From Actinoplanes sp. KI2 (lineage in GTDB: Bacteria; Actinomycetota; Actinomycetes; Mycobacteriales; Micromonosporaceae): 64,000 nt of DNA. Shown here one piece after another: positions 16,460 to 24,601 of the stretch (position 1 is its first letter; each line of letters opens with the position of its first letter). The stretch covers positions 124,001 through 188,000 of the forward strand of contig NZ_JAOSZE010000013.1 of assembly GCF_025630775.1 (NCBI RefSeq), given 5' to 3'. The notes under the pieces are model-generated. The model ran no database searches and had not been told where the DNA came from. It saw only the letters and a program-made list of their open reading frames with translations. Position numbers and translations under genes: made by a program.

Positions 16460-17668
16460 ATGGAGAATCTCAGTAGAAGACGCATCCTGACCCTGGGCGC
16501 AGCGCTGGGTCTGGCCGGCGTGGCGGCCCCGTCCAAGGCTTGGGCGTGGTCGTCCGCCGGCTCGATCGCCGCGACCGACACGGTCACCGACCCGTGGTCC
16601 GTCTGGGACGACGCCACCGATCCGCTGGTCGCCTCGCTTCTGGACAACGGCCGGATCCCGGCGGTCAACACCGCCTTCCGGTCGTGGGTGAACAACGGCG
16701 ATGCCTTGCCCGCCGGCCTGCCCGCCGAGCTCGTCACCTATCTCCAGCAGGTCAACCGGCTCCCGTCGTGGGCCGACCCGGCCAAGCTGGCCGCCGCCGC
16801 CCAGTTCAACAAGCGCATGAGCCTCTACCTGTTCCTGCTGTACGGCCTCGGCAGCGGGATCATGAGCACGGTGATCCCCCGGGAGGCGCGCAACGTCTAC
16901 TACTCGGCGGGCGGCGCCGACATGCAGTCCCGTGCGGCCAAGACCTTCACCTACGGGTACGACCTGAGCGCGATCGACGCCTTCCTGCCCACCGGCCACT
17001 TCATCACGACCTCCAACAAGACGCGCCTGACCCACGCCGCGGTGCGGCACCTGCTGCCGCAGTCGGCGGCCTGGCGAGCGGTCACCGACAACTCGGTCCC
17101 GATCAGCAACGGCGACATCCTGATCACATTCCACAGTCTCGGCACGTTCGTGCACCGCAAGCTGAAGTCCTGGGGCATCCGGATGTCGGCCGCCGAGGAG
17201 GCCGCCTACCTGCATCAGTGGCAGGTCGCGCTGCACCTGCTGGGCGTCCGGGACGACTTCATCCCGGCGACCTGGGCCGCGGCCGACTCGCAGTCGAACT
17301 ACGTGCTGACGCCGCTGCTCGCCCCGACACCCGAGGGCATCGACCTGGCCAACATCCTGCTCGGGCTGGTCGCGCAGGTCGACGGCGGCCTCACCGAGGG
17401 AATTCAGCGGGAGTTCGCCCGCTACGCGCTCAGCGACAAGATCGGCGACTGGCTCCGGCTGCCGCGCGACTACGCGGCGCGAGCGCTGATCGAGGTCGCC
17501 TGGCCGGCGTACGTGTTGTTCCAGGAGGGACTGTCGCCGATCATTCCGCAGGGCTTCGACGTGATCAACCAGCTCGTGCGCGGCATCGCGATGCTGTTCC
17601 TCAACAACGGCACGTCGGCGACCTACACCCCGATCACCATCCCGACCGGAAACCGGCCGGGAACCTGA
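16460..17668 (+). CDS. lcp: Latex clearing protein (rubber oxygenase)
   Basis: 402 residues, close to the 407 of Lcp from Streptomyces sp. K30. A Tat signal (LSRRRILTLGAALGLAG) directs export. The residues known to matter in the K30 enzyme appear here with a constant offset of six: Glu142, Arg158, Lys161, Thr162 and heme-ligand His192 (K30 Glu148, Arg164, Lys167, Thr168, His198). The enzyme is a b-type heme dioxygenase that cleaves cis-1,4-polyisoprene to oligo-isoprenoid aldehydes outside the cell. A convergent double-TetR regulator follows, which may control it. Confidence 0.93.
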   Translation: MENLSRRRILTLGAALGLAGVAAPSKAWAWSSAGSIAATDTVTDPWSVWDDATDPLVASLLDNGRIPAVNTAFRSWVNNGDALPAGLPAELVTYLQQVNRLPSWADPAKLAAAAQFNKRMSLYLFLLYGLGSGIMSTVIPREARNVYYSAGGADMQSRAAKTFTYGYDLSAIDAFLPTGHFITTSNKTRLTHAAVRHLLPQSAAWRAVTDNSVPISNGDILITFHSLGTFVHRKLKSWGIRMSAAEEAAYLHQWQVALHLLGVRDDFIPATWAAADSQSNYVLTPLLAPTPEGIDLANILLGLVAQVDGGLTEGIQREFARYALSDKIGDWLRLPRDYAARALIEVAWPAYVLFQEGLSPIIPQGFDVINQLVRGIAMLFLNNGTSATYTPITIPTGNRPGT

Positions 17669-17689
17669 GCCGTCGGACGCCCCGAGCCG

Positions 17690-18856
17690 TCAAACGCTCA
17701 GGGCGCCGATCACCAGCGCGGTGACCGCGTCCCGGTGGCCGGGCTCGTCCTGCCAGCGCAGGGCGCGCCCGGCCTCGACCACCACGCCGAAGCCGGCGTG
17801 CACCAGCAGCCGGGCCTGACGCGGGTCCAGCTCCGGGCGGGCCAGCCGCAACTGCTGCTCCCAGACCGCGATGTGCTCGCGCTGGGCCAGGATCACCGGC
17901 CGCTGCAGGTCGGCCGGCAGACCGGCGACCTCCGCCTCGGCCACGCTGTTCAGCGCGTTGTGCTCGAAGCTGTAGGCCACGTAGGTCGCCGCCAGCGCCG
18001 CCACCGCGCGGCGCGGGTCGGCCGCCGCGTGCAGGCTGCGGTCCACCGCCTGGGCCAGCAGCCCGGCCGCCTGCAGGCACGCGGCCACCAGGATGTCGAC
18101 CTTGCCCGGGTAGTGCCGGTAGATCGCGGACGGGGCCAGCCCGACCGCTCGGGCGATCTGCGCGTTGGTCACGTTGGCGAACCCGTCCCGCGCGAACAGC
18201 GGGATCGCGGCCGCCAGGATCTCCGCCCGCCGGGTGCGCGGCACCGGCTGGGCCGGCAGCTCGACCAGCCGGGCGCTGCCCGCGGCCGCCGCCGGGTCGG
18301 TCGCCACCACCCGCAGCGCGGAGGCCAGCAGCAACTCCTCGATCCGGCGCTGGGCGACCGAGGTGTGGTGCATGGTGACCGACCCGATCGCGCCGAGCGC
18401 CGCCACCGCCCGCAGGTGCTCCTCGGGCAGCGGGAACTCGCGCCGCACCACCTCGGTCACCCGGGCCACGACGTGGTCGAACCTGGCGCGCAGCCGCCGC
18501 CGGTCGTCGCGCTCGAGGTAGCGGGCCTCCCACCGGTACAGGCCGCCCGAGGCCCGGTGCGCGACGGTGACCCGGATGATCGCGGCGAGCACCTCGGTCA
18601 GCGGCGCGTCGGCCGGCGACTCGTCGGCCGCCTCGGCCAGCCGGTCCACCATGACCGTGGCCGACTCGGCGAACAGCGCGTACTTGTTCGGGAAGTGCCG
18701 GTACAGCGCCGCCGCGCTGATGCCCACCCGGGCGGCGATCTCCTCCATCGAGGCCGCGTGGTAGCCGCGCTCGCTGAACACCTGCCCGGCCGCCTCGACG
18801 ATGAGCTGCCGGCGGTTGCGCGGCCGGGTGGCCGCCGCGGCCGGCTCGGCGGTCAC
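17690..18856 (-). CDS. Double-domain TetR-family regulator
   Basis: About 388 residues from the GTG at 18854-18856; TTG 18904 and GTG 18883 are longer options. Two complete TetR units sit in tandem. The first HTH reads RRQLIVEAAGQVFSERGYHAASMEEIAARVGISAAALYRHFPNK. The second, about 200 residues later, reads RRAEILAAAIPLFARDGFANVTNAQIARAVGLAPSAIYRHYPGK. Each is followed by its own helical ligand domain, so one chain could mimic a TetR dimer. TetR regulators control lcp in other rubber degraders, so the neighbouring lcp gene (22 bp away, convergent) is a possible target. No operator was identified. Confidence 0.88.
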   Translation of the reverse strand: MTAEPAAAATRPRNRRQLIVEAAGQVFSERGYHAASMEEIAARVGISAAALYRHFPNKYALFAESATVMVDRLAEAADESPADAPLTEVLAAIIRVTVAHRASGGLYRWEARYLERDDRRRLRARFDHVVARVTEVVRREFPLPEEHLRAVAALGAIGSVTMHHTSVAQRRIEELLLASALRVVATDPAAAAGSARLVELPAQPVPRTRRAEILAAAIPLFARDGFANVTNAQIARAVGLAPSAIYRHYPGKVDILVAACLQAAGLLAQAVDRSLHAAADPRRAVAALAATYVAYSFEHNALNSVAEAEVAGLPADLQRPVILAQREHIAVWEQQLRLARPELDPRQARLLVHAGFGVVVEAGRALRWQDEPGHRDAVTALVIGALSV

Positions 18857-18960
18857 AGCGCCGTAACCGACGTCGGCGAGCACAGACCCATGACCGCTAG
18901 TCAATCACAGCCCGATCAGCGATCCCGGTAGTGCTCGACCGGACGAGGGTCATGGATCGG

Positions 18961-19983
18961 TCACTTCCCGGACGCAGAGGCGGTGCTCTCCCGGATCTTC
19001 AGCTCCACGCCCAGCAGCGACTGGGTCGGTGGCTCGCGGCCCGGTCCGTCCACGGTGGCCAGCAGGATCTGGGCGGCCTGCGCGCCCATCTCGGCCAGCG
19101 GCAGCGCCACCGAGGTCAGCGGCGGAGCCAGCTTGTCCAGGTGCGGCATGTCGTTGAAGCCGATCAGCGACACGTCGCCGGGACAGGACAGCCCGGCCCG
19201 GGTCAGCGCGTCCAGCACACCGAACGCGATCAGGTCGTTGCCCGCCACGACGGCGGTGAACTCCCGGCCCGAGGCGATCAGCCGGCCGGCCGCCGCGGCG
19301 CCGGCCACTTCGGTGTACGCGTCGCAGGCCCACACCAGATCGGTGGCGGGCAAGCCGTGCTGGAGGACGGACTGGCGGAAGGCGGCGGCCCGTTCCCGCC
19401 CGGTCGAGGTGTCGGCCGGCCCGCCCAGGTGCGCGATGTGCCGATGGCCCAGCGCGACCAGGTGGTCGACGGCGAGCCGGACGCCGGTGCGCTCGTCGCC
19501 GCCGACGTACGGCAGCGTTGCGCTCGCGGTGTTCCGGTTGACCAGCACCGCCGGCACCCCGGCCGCGGCGATCTCGGCGAGCAGCTCGTCCTCCCAGCGG
19601 GCGGTGGCGACGATGAAGCCGTCGGTGCCACGGGCCCGCAGCAGCTCGATCTGCCGGCGCTCGGTGGCCGCGTCGTTGTCGGTGTCGGTGAGCACCAGCG
19701 TGTAGCCGGCCCGGGTGAGCACCTTCTCCGCGCCGCGGACCATGGGCGGGAAGAGCGGGTTGGTCACGTCCGGCACGACCATGCCGATCAGGAACGACCG
19801 GGCCGTACGCAGACCGCGTGCCACCGGGTTCGGTACGTAGCCGAGGCGCTGGGCGGCCCGGGCCACCCGCCGCACGGTCGCCGGGCTGACCTGCTCGCGG
19901 GTCTGCGGGTTGAGCGCGCGGCTGGCCGTGCCCGGGTGGACGCCGGCCGCCCGGGCCACGTCGGCCAGCTTGATCCGCTGCAT
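18961..19983 (-). CDS. LacI-family transcriptional repressor
   Basis: 340 residues. The LacI HTH with hinge is at the N terminus (IKLADVARAAGVHPGTASRALN, then LGYVPNPVARGLRT), followed by the periplasmic-binding-like core (IGMVVPDVTNPLFPPMVRGAE, DGFIVATARWED, TAVVAGNDLIAFGVLDAL). It is divergent from the Liv-type operon at 20096. Two identical palindromes in the 112-bp spacer, one facing each gene, indicate that it represses both itself and the operon. The inducer is probably the transported substrate or a metabolite of it. Confidence 0.93.
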   Translation of the reverse strand: MQRIKLADVARAAGVHPGTASRALNPQTREQVSPATVRRVARAAQRLGYVPNPVARGLRTARSFLIGMVVPDVTNPLFPPMVRGAEKVLTRAGYTLVLTDTDNDAATERRQIELLRARGTDGFIVATARWEDELLAEIAAAGVPAVLVNRNTASATLPYVGGDERTGVRLAVDHLVALGHRHIAHLGGPADTSTGRERAAAFRQSVLQHGLPATDLVWACDAYTEVAGAAAAGRLIASGREFTAVVAGNDLIAFGVLDALTRAGLSCPGDVSLIGFNDMPHLDKLAPPLTSVALPLAEMGAQAAQILLATVDGPGREPPTQSLLGVELKIRESTASASGK

Positions 19984-20004
19984 GGCGTCAGCGTATCCCG
20001 CGCC

Positions 20005-20016
20005 ACAATCGATTGC
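20005..20016. promoter_or_regulatory. LacI operator, regulator side
   Basis: ACAATCGATTGC, with a perfect CAATCGATTG core at 20006-20015, lies 21 bp upstream of the lacI-type start codon. It is the exact reverse complement of the second site at 20072-20083. The CG-centred core is the form expected for LacI-family binding sites. Confidence 0.8.
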
Positions 20017-20037
20017 GCCATCTGACGAAACACCAGA

Positions 20038-20066
20038 TTGACGTCCTCCAAAAGGGAGCGAATGCT
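20038..20066 (+). promoter_or_regulatory. Candidate promoter of the Liv-type operon
   Basis: TTGACG at 20038-20043 and AATGCT at 20061-20066 are separated by 17 bp. A start point about 7 bp further on would fall inside the operator at 20072-20083, so repression by blocking initiation is plausible. The -10 element is a weak match. Confidence 0.45.
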
Positions 20067-20071
20067 CGCCT

Positions 20072-20083
20072 GCAATCGATTGT
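20072..20083. promoter_or_regulatory. LacI operator, operon side
   Basis: GCAATCGATTGT sits immediately before the GAGGGA ribosome site of the first operon gene. Its centre is 67 bp from the centre of the partner site at 20005-20016. The pair could allow looping by a tetramer or independent control of the two divergent promoters. Confidence 0.82.
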
Positions 20084-20095
20084 GAGGGAACGGCT

Positions 20096-21334
20096 ATGTC
20101 GACGAACAATCGTTTCTGGCGGGCCGGCCTCGCGACCGGCGCCGCGTTGGCCCTCGCGGCCTGCTCCTCGTCCGGGTCCGGGTCCGGCGGCTCCTCGGCC
20201 GCGCCGAAGCAACCGCTGGTGATCGGCGCGTCGGTCTCGCTGACCGGTGACTTCGCCGACCCCGGCAAGGCGGTCAAGAACGGCTACGAGCTGTGGGCGG
20301 ACGCGGTCAACGCCAAGGGCGGCGTGCTCGGCCGCCAGGTCCAGATGAAGATCGTGGACGACACGTCCAGCCCCAACCAGGTGGTCACCAACTACCAGAA
20401 CCTGATTAACAAGGACAAGGTCGACCTGGTCTTCGGGCCCTTCTCCAGCCTTCTCACGGTGCCCTCGTCGCAGGTCGCCAAGCGGTACGGGTACGCGTTC
20501 CTGGAACCGGCCGGCGGTGGCCCGGCGGTCTTCGCCCAGAAGCTGCCCAACCTCTTCTTCGTCCAGCCCGCCCCGGTGGTCAAGCAGGGTGACGTCTTCG
20601 CCGACTGGGTGCTCTCGCTGCCGGCCGCCCAGCGCCCGGCCACCGCCGCCTACACCGAGCTGGACGACCCGTTCGCGACGCCGGTCGCGGAGAACATCCG
20701 GCTCCGCTTCGAGGCGGCCGGCATCAAGACCGTCTACAAGCAGGTGTACCCGGCCGAGACCCAGGACTTCTCGACGATGATGGCGAAGGTCGCCGCGGCC
20801 AAGCCGGACGTGCTGGTCGGCGGCACCCAGAGCGAGGACGCGTACGGGCAGGTCAAGAGCCTGGTGCAGCTCAAGTTCAGCCCGAGGTTCATGTTCCTGT
20901 CCAACGGGGCGAACTCGCCGGTCGAGTTCCCCGACAAGGTCGGCGCGGCCAACACGGCCGGCATCATGTCCTCCGGCGACTGGTTCCCGGCCAGCAAGGC
21001 GTACGGCAGCGACGAGTTCGCCGCGGCCTACGTGCAGAAGTACGGCGGCACCACCGACACGATCGACAACACCAGCGCCGAGGCGTACGCCGCCGGGCAG
21101 TTGGTCGAGGCGGTCGCCACCAAGACCGGCAAGATCGACAACGCGACCATCGTCGCGACCCTGCATCAGGGCACCTGGCCGACCGTTCTCGGCGACCTGA
21201 GCTGGGACGCGGTCGGGCGGCCGAACGGCAGCTTCGCGCTGATCCAGTGGCAGAACGGCAAGCTGGTGCCGGTCTACCCGGCGAACGTAGCGCAGGCCCA
21301 GCCGGTCTCCCCCAAGCCGGCCTGGGGCGGGTGA
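20096..21334 (+). CDS. Branched-chain-type ABC transporter substrate-binding lipoprotein
   Basis: 412 residues. A lipoprotein signal ends ALAAC with Cys23, followed by a Ser/Gly linker. The LivK/periplasmic-binding-6 body starts PLVIGASVSLTGDFADPGKAVKNGYELW and contains AKGGVLGRQVQMKIVDDTSSPNQVV. Family ligands include branched-chain amino acids, amides, urea and aromatic acids. It is the first gene of the operon, behind the operator at 20072. The downstream enzymes suggest a branched hydroxyacid, oxoacid or related compound, but the ligand is not known. Confidence 0.92.
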   Translation: MSTNNRFWRAGLATGAALALAACSSSGSGSGGSSAAPKQPLVIGASVSLTGDFADPGKAVKNGYELWADAVNAKGGVLGRQVQMKIVDDTSSPNQVVTNYQNLINKDKVDLVFGPFSSLLTVPSSQVAKRYGYAFLEPAGGGPAVFAQKLPNLFFVQPAPVVKQGDVFADWVLSLPAAQRPATAAYTELDDPFATPVAENIRLRFEAAGIKTVYKQVYPAETQDFSTMMAKVAAAKPDVLVGGTQSEDAYGQVKSLVQLKFSPRFMFLSNGANSPVEFPDKVGAANTAGIMSSGDWFPASKAYGSDEFAAAYVQKYGGTTDTIDNTSAEAYAAGQLVEAVATKTGKIDNATIVATLHQGTWPTVLGDLSWDAVGRPNGSFALIQWQNGKLVPVYPANVAQAQPVSPKPAWGG

Positions 21335-21338
21335 GCGT

Positions 21339-22205
21339 GTGCACGCCCTGGTCCAAGGGCTGATCCTGGGCGTGCTGACCGGCGGCGTCTACGCGCTGAT
21401 GGCCTCCGGTCAGACGCTCGTCTTCGGCATCATGAAGGTGGTCAACCTGGCCCAGGGCGCGATGGTCATCCTGGCCGCGTACCTCTCGTACCAGCTGTTC
21501 GTCTCGTACGGGATAGATCCGTTCCTGGCGATCCCGGTGACCACCGCGGTGATGTTCGCCGTCGGCGTGGGCGTGCACCTGGCCTTCCTGCGCCCGCTGC
21601 GCCGGGAGGACCGGGCCGAGCTGAGCCTGCTGGTCACGTTCGCGGTGGCGCTGCTGATCGAGGGCGTCATCGGCGTCGTCTGGAACACGACCCGGCGCAG
21701 CATCAACACCTCGTACGCCAACGACAGCTGGACGGTCGGCGGCTACCAGATCACGGTGGTCCGGTTCGCCGCCTTCGCGCTCTCGGCCGTCGCCCTCGGC
21801 CTGCTGGTCCTCCTGCTGCACCGGACCCGCTTCGGGCGGGCGATCCGGGCCACGGTGCAGAACCCGGAGTCGGCCCGGCTGCTCGGGGTGCGGGCCGAGC
21901 GGGTGGCCGCCCTCGGCTTCGGGCTGGGCGCGGCCACCGCGGCCGCGGCCGGCTCGGTCTACGGCCTGCTCTACCCGTTCAACGCCGGCAGCCACTACGA
22001 CCTGATCTCGCTGCTGCTGTCCATCGTGGTGCTGGGCGGCCTGGGCAGCATCGGCGGCGCGATCGCCGGCGCGCTGATCATCTCGGTCTCGTCGGCGGTG
22101 GTGGCCTCGACGATCTCACCGTCCTGGGCTCCGATGACCTTCTTCGTGCTGCTGCTGGCCGTGCTGCTGGTCCGACCGCAAGGCCTCTTCGGGAGGCCCA
22201 CGTGA
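21339..22205 (+). CDS. Branched-chain-type ABC permease (LivH-like)
   Basis: 288 residues, starting with GTG at 21339, 4 bp after the lipoprotein stop. LivH features are clear: LILGVLTGGVYALMASGQTLVFGIMKVVNLAQGA at the N terminus and the cytoplasmic coupling region ATVQNPESARLLGVRAERV, then GGLGSIGGAIAGALII. It is one half of the membrane channel. The stop overlaps the GTG of the LivM-like gene by 4 bp. Confidence 0.93.
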   Translation: MHALVQGLILGVLTGGVYALMASGQTLVFGIMKVVNLAQGAMVILAAYLSYQLFVSYGIDPFLAIPVTTAVMFAVGVGVHLAFLRPLRREDRAELSLLVTFAVALLIEGVIGVVWNTTRRSINTSYANDSWTVGGYQITVVRFAAFALSAVALGLLVLLLHRTRFGRAIRATVQNPESARLLGVRAERVAALGFGLGAATAAAAGSVYGLLYPFNAGSHYDLISLLLSIVVLGGLGSIGGAIAGALIISVSSAVVASTISPSWAPMTFFVLLLAVLLVRPQGLFGRPT

Positions 22206-23134
22206 TCAAGGGCGCGTTGTTCGTGGCGACGCTGGCCGTGCTGCCGCTGCTGGGGCTGCCGCACTGGGTGCTCAACATGCTGGTGTTCGTGCTGATGTTC
22301 GCCGCCCTCGCCAGCGCGTGGAACCTGGTCGGCGGCCTGACCGGCTACCCCTCGCTCGGACACGCGGCGTTCTTCGGCATGGGCGCGTACGCGTTCGCCC
22401 TGCTGCTGCACCGGCAGGCCGAGCTGACCGAAGGCTGGCAGCCGTTCGCCTGGCTGCCCGCCATCGGCGTCGGCGTGGCGCTGATCGGCGTGCCGATCGC
22501 CGCGATCGCGATGCGCACCCGGGCCGACGTCTTCGCGATCGTCACCATCACCCTGCTCTTCGTCGTGCAGACGCTGGCGTTCAACCTGCACGGGCTGACC
22601 GGCGGCGCGCAGGGGCTGTCCTTTCCGGTCGCGCCGTTCCCGGCCGACACCTTCGAGCGGCCGTTCTACTACGTGCTGCTAGCCCTGCTCGTGCTGGCCA
22701 TGCTGCTGACGTACGGCACGCTGCACAGCAAGATCGGGCTGGCGCTGGCCACCGTGCGCGGCGACGAGGACAAGGCGCGCGGGCTCGGCATTCCGGTCGC
22801 GGGTGCGAAGGTGCTGGCCTTCGCGGTCAGCGTCGGGCTCACCGCGATGGTCGGCGCGGTCTGGGCCTACTACCAGGTCGGGATCATCTATCCGCAGTTC
22901 GCGGTCGACCCCCTGATCACCATCGCGGTGGTGCTGATGACCTTCCTCGGCGGCCGGGGCACGCTCTGGGGTCCGGTGCTCGGCGCGGTGCTGCTCGAGG
23001 GCGGACAGCAGTACCTCGCGTACGAGTTGGGCGCCGGCCAGTTCTACCTGATCGCGTACGCCATGATTTTTCTTTTGGTCATGTTGGCGCTCCCCCGCGG
23101 CATCCTGCCCTCGCTGGCCGGGCGGCTGCGATGA
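22202..23134 (+). CDS. Branched-chain-type ABC permease (LivM-like)
   Basis: 310 residues, GTG start overlapping the LivH-like stop. Typical blocks are ALASAWNLVGGLTGYPSLGHAAFFGMGAYAFALL near the N terminus, TVRGDEDKARGLGIPVAGAKVLAFAVS in the coupling loop, and TFLGGRGTLWGPVLGAVLLEGGQQYL. It is the second half of the channel. The ATPase gene start overlaps its stop (ATGA). Confidence 0.93.
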   Translation: MIKGALFVATLAVLPLLGLPHWVLNMLVFVLMFAALASAWNLVGGLTGYPSLGHAAFFGMGAYAFALLLHRQAELTEGWQPFAWLPAIGVGVALIGVPIAAIAMRTRADVFAIVTITLLFVVQTLAFNLHGLTGGAQGLSFPVAPFPADTFERPFYYVLLALLVLAMLLTYGTLHSKIGLALATVRGDEDKARGLGIPVAGAKVLAFAVSVGLTAMVGAVWAYYQVGIIYPQFAVDPLITIAVVLMTFLGGRGTLWGPVLGAVLLEGGQQYLAYELGAGQFYLIAYAMIFLLVMLALPRGILPSLAGRLR

Positions 23135-23865
23135 GCGACCTGCTGCGAGTGGACGGTCTGCGCAAGAGCTACGGCGGGGTGACCGCGGTCGACGACTGCT
23201 CGCTGGCCGTCGCCGAGGGCACCGTGACCGCGCTCATCGGGCCCAACGGCTCCGGCAAGACCACACTGTTCGACCTGATCACCGGCTATCAAAAACCGGA
23301 CGCCGGGCTGGTGGCGTTCGCCGGGCGGGACGTCACCGGCCGCGGTCCGGGCCGGCTCTACCGCGCGGGGTTGACCCGCACGTTCCAACAGGCCCGCGTG
23401 TTCCCGCAGCTCACGGTGGTGGAGAACATGGTGGCCGCAGCCGGGCACCGGTGGTGGCGGCAGCTCGCCACGCCGCGAGTGAGCGCCGCCGACCGCGCGC
23501 GGGCCGGGACGCTGCTCGCCGAGTTCGACCTGACCGGGGACGCGGACCGGATCGCGGCCGAGCTCTCCTACGGCCGGCGCAAGCTGCTCGAGTTCGCCGC
23601 CGTGCTGATGAGCGCGCCCCGGCTGGTGCTGCTCGACGAGCCGATCGCCGGGGTCAACCCGGTGCTGGTCGAGCGGATGGAGCAGCACGTCCGGTCCCGG
23701 CACGCGGCCGGCGTCACGTTCCTGATCGTCGAGCACGACCTGTCGTTCGTGATGCGGCTCTGCGACCCGGTCATCGTGCTGGACGCCGGCCGCCCGATCA
23801 GCGAGGGCGACCCGGCCATGGTTCGCGCCGACCCGCGGGTCCTCGACGCCTACCTGGGCGGCTGA
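23131..23865 (+). CDS. Branched-chain-type ABC ATPase (LivG-like)
   Basis: 244 residues. Walker A is GPNGSGKTT, Q-loop FQQARVFPQLTVVENM, Walker B LVLLDEP followed by IAGVNP (the LivG form), and switch EHDLSFVM. The signature motif reads LSYGRRKLLE, the Y-G-x-x-K-L form characteristic of LivG rather than the usual LSGGQ. It starts at ATG 23131 overlapping the LivM-like stop. It works with the LivF-like ATPase encoded next. Confidence 0.94.
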   Translation: MSDLLRVDGLRKSYGGVTAVDDCSLAVAEGTVTALIGPNGSGKTTLFDLITGYQKPDAGLVAFAGRDVTGRGPGRLYRAGLTRTFQQARVFPQLTVVENMVAAAGHRWWRQLATPRVSAADRARAGTLLAEFDLTGDADRIAAELSYGRRKLLEFAAVLMSAPRLVLLDEPIAGVNPVLVERMEQHVRSRHAAGVTFLIVEHDLSFVMRLCDPVIVLDAGRPISEGDPAMVRADPRVLDAYLGG

Positions 23866-23866
23866 C

Positions 23867-24601
23867 ATGCTGCTGCGCCTCGACTCAGTGGTGGCCGGGT
23901 ACGGCGCCGGCGAGGTCCTGCGCGGCCTCGACCTCGACGTCGCCGAGGGCGGCGTCACCTGCCTGATCGGCCCGAACGGCGCCGGCAAGTCCACGTTGCT
24001 GAGGACGGTCAGCGGGTTGCTGCGGCCGAGCCGGGGCCGGGTGCTCTTCCGCGGCGACGACCTGGGCCGGCGCGGCCCGCGCGAGCGGCTGCTGCTCGGC
24101 ATCGTGCACGTGCCGCAGGAGCGCAGCCTCTTCCCGGCCATGACCGTGCGGGACAACCTGCTGATGGGCGGCTATCTGCTGCGCGACCAGCGGCTGCTGC
24201 GGGAGCGGATCGACCGGGCGGTGGCGGCCTTCCCGATCTGCGCGCGACGGGCCGGCGCGCACGCCGGGACGCTCTCCGGCGGCGAGCAGAAGCAGGTCGA
24301 ACTGGCTCGCACGCTGCTGCTCGACCCGGCGCTGGTGCTGCTCGACGAGCCGTCGATCGGGCTGGACCCACGGTCGCGGCGGCAGGTCTTCGACAGCGTC
24401 CGGCAACTGGCGGGGGCCGGGCGCACGATCCTGCTGGTCGAGCAGAACGCCCGGTCCGGGCTGGCCGCGGCGGACACCGGCGCGGTGCTTGACGGCGGCG
24501 TGGTGCGGCTGGTCGCCCCGGCCGCCCGCCTGCTCGACGACCCCGAGGTGGCGCGGCTGTATCTGGGCGCGCGCACGGCAGAAAGGACCCATGATGAGTG
24601 A
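23867..24601 (+). CDS. Branched-chain-type ABC ATPase (LivF-like)
   Basis: 244 residues. Walker A GPNGAGKST, signature LSGGEQKQVE, Walker B LVLLDEPSIGLDP and switch LLVEQNA are those of LivF. It starts 1 bp after the LivG-like stop and its end overlaps the dehydrogenase start by 8 bp. With the four preceding genes it completes a five-component importer. Confidence 0.94.
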   Translation: MLLRLDSVVAGYGAGEVLRGLDLDVAEGGVTCLIGPNGAGKSTLLRTVSGLLRPSRGRVLFRGDDLGRRGPRERLLLGIVHVPQERSLFPAMTVRDNLLMGGYLLRDQRLLRERIDRAVAAFPICARRAGAHAGTLSGGEQKQVELARTLLLDPALVLLDEPSIGLDPRSRRQVFDSVRQLAGAGRTILLVEQNARSGLAAADTGAVLDGGVVRLVAPAARLLDDPEVARLYLGARTAERTHDE

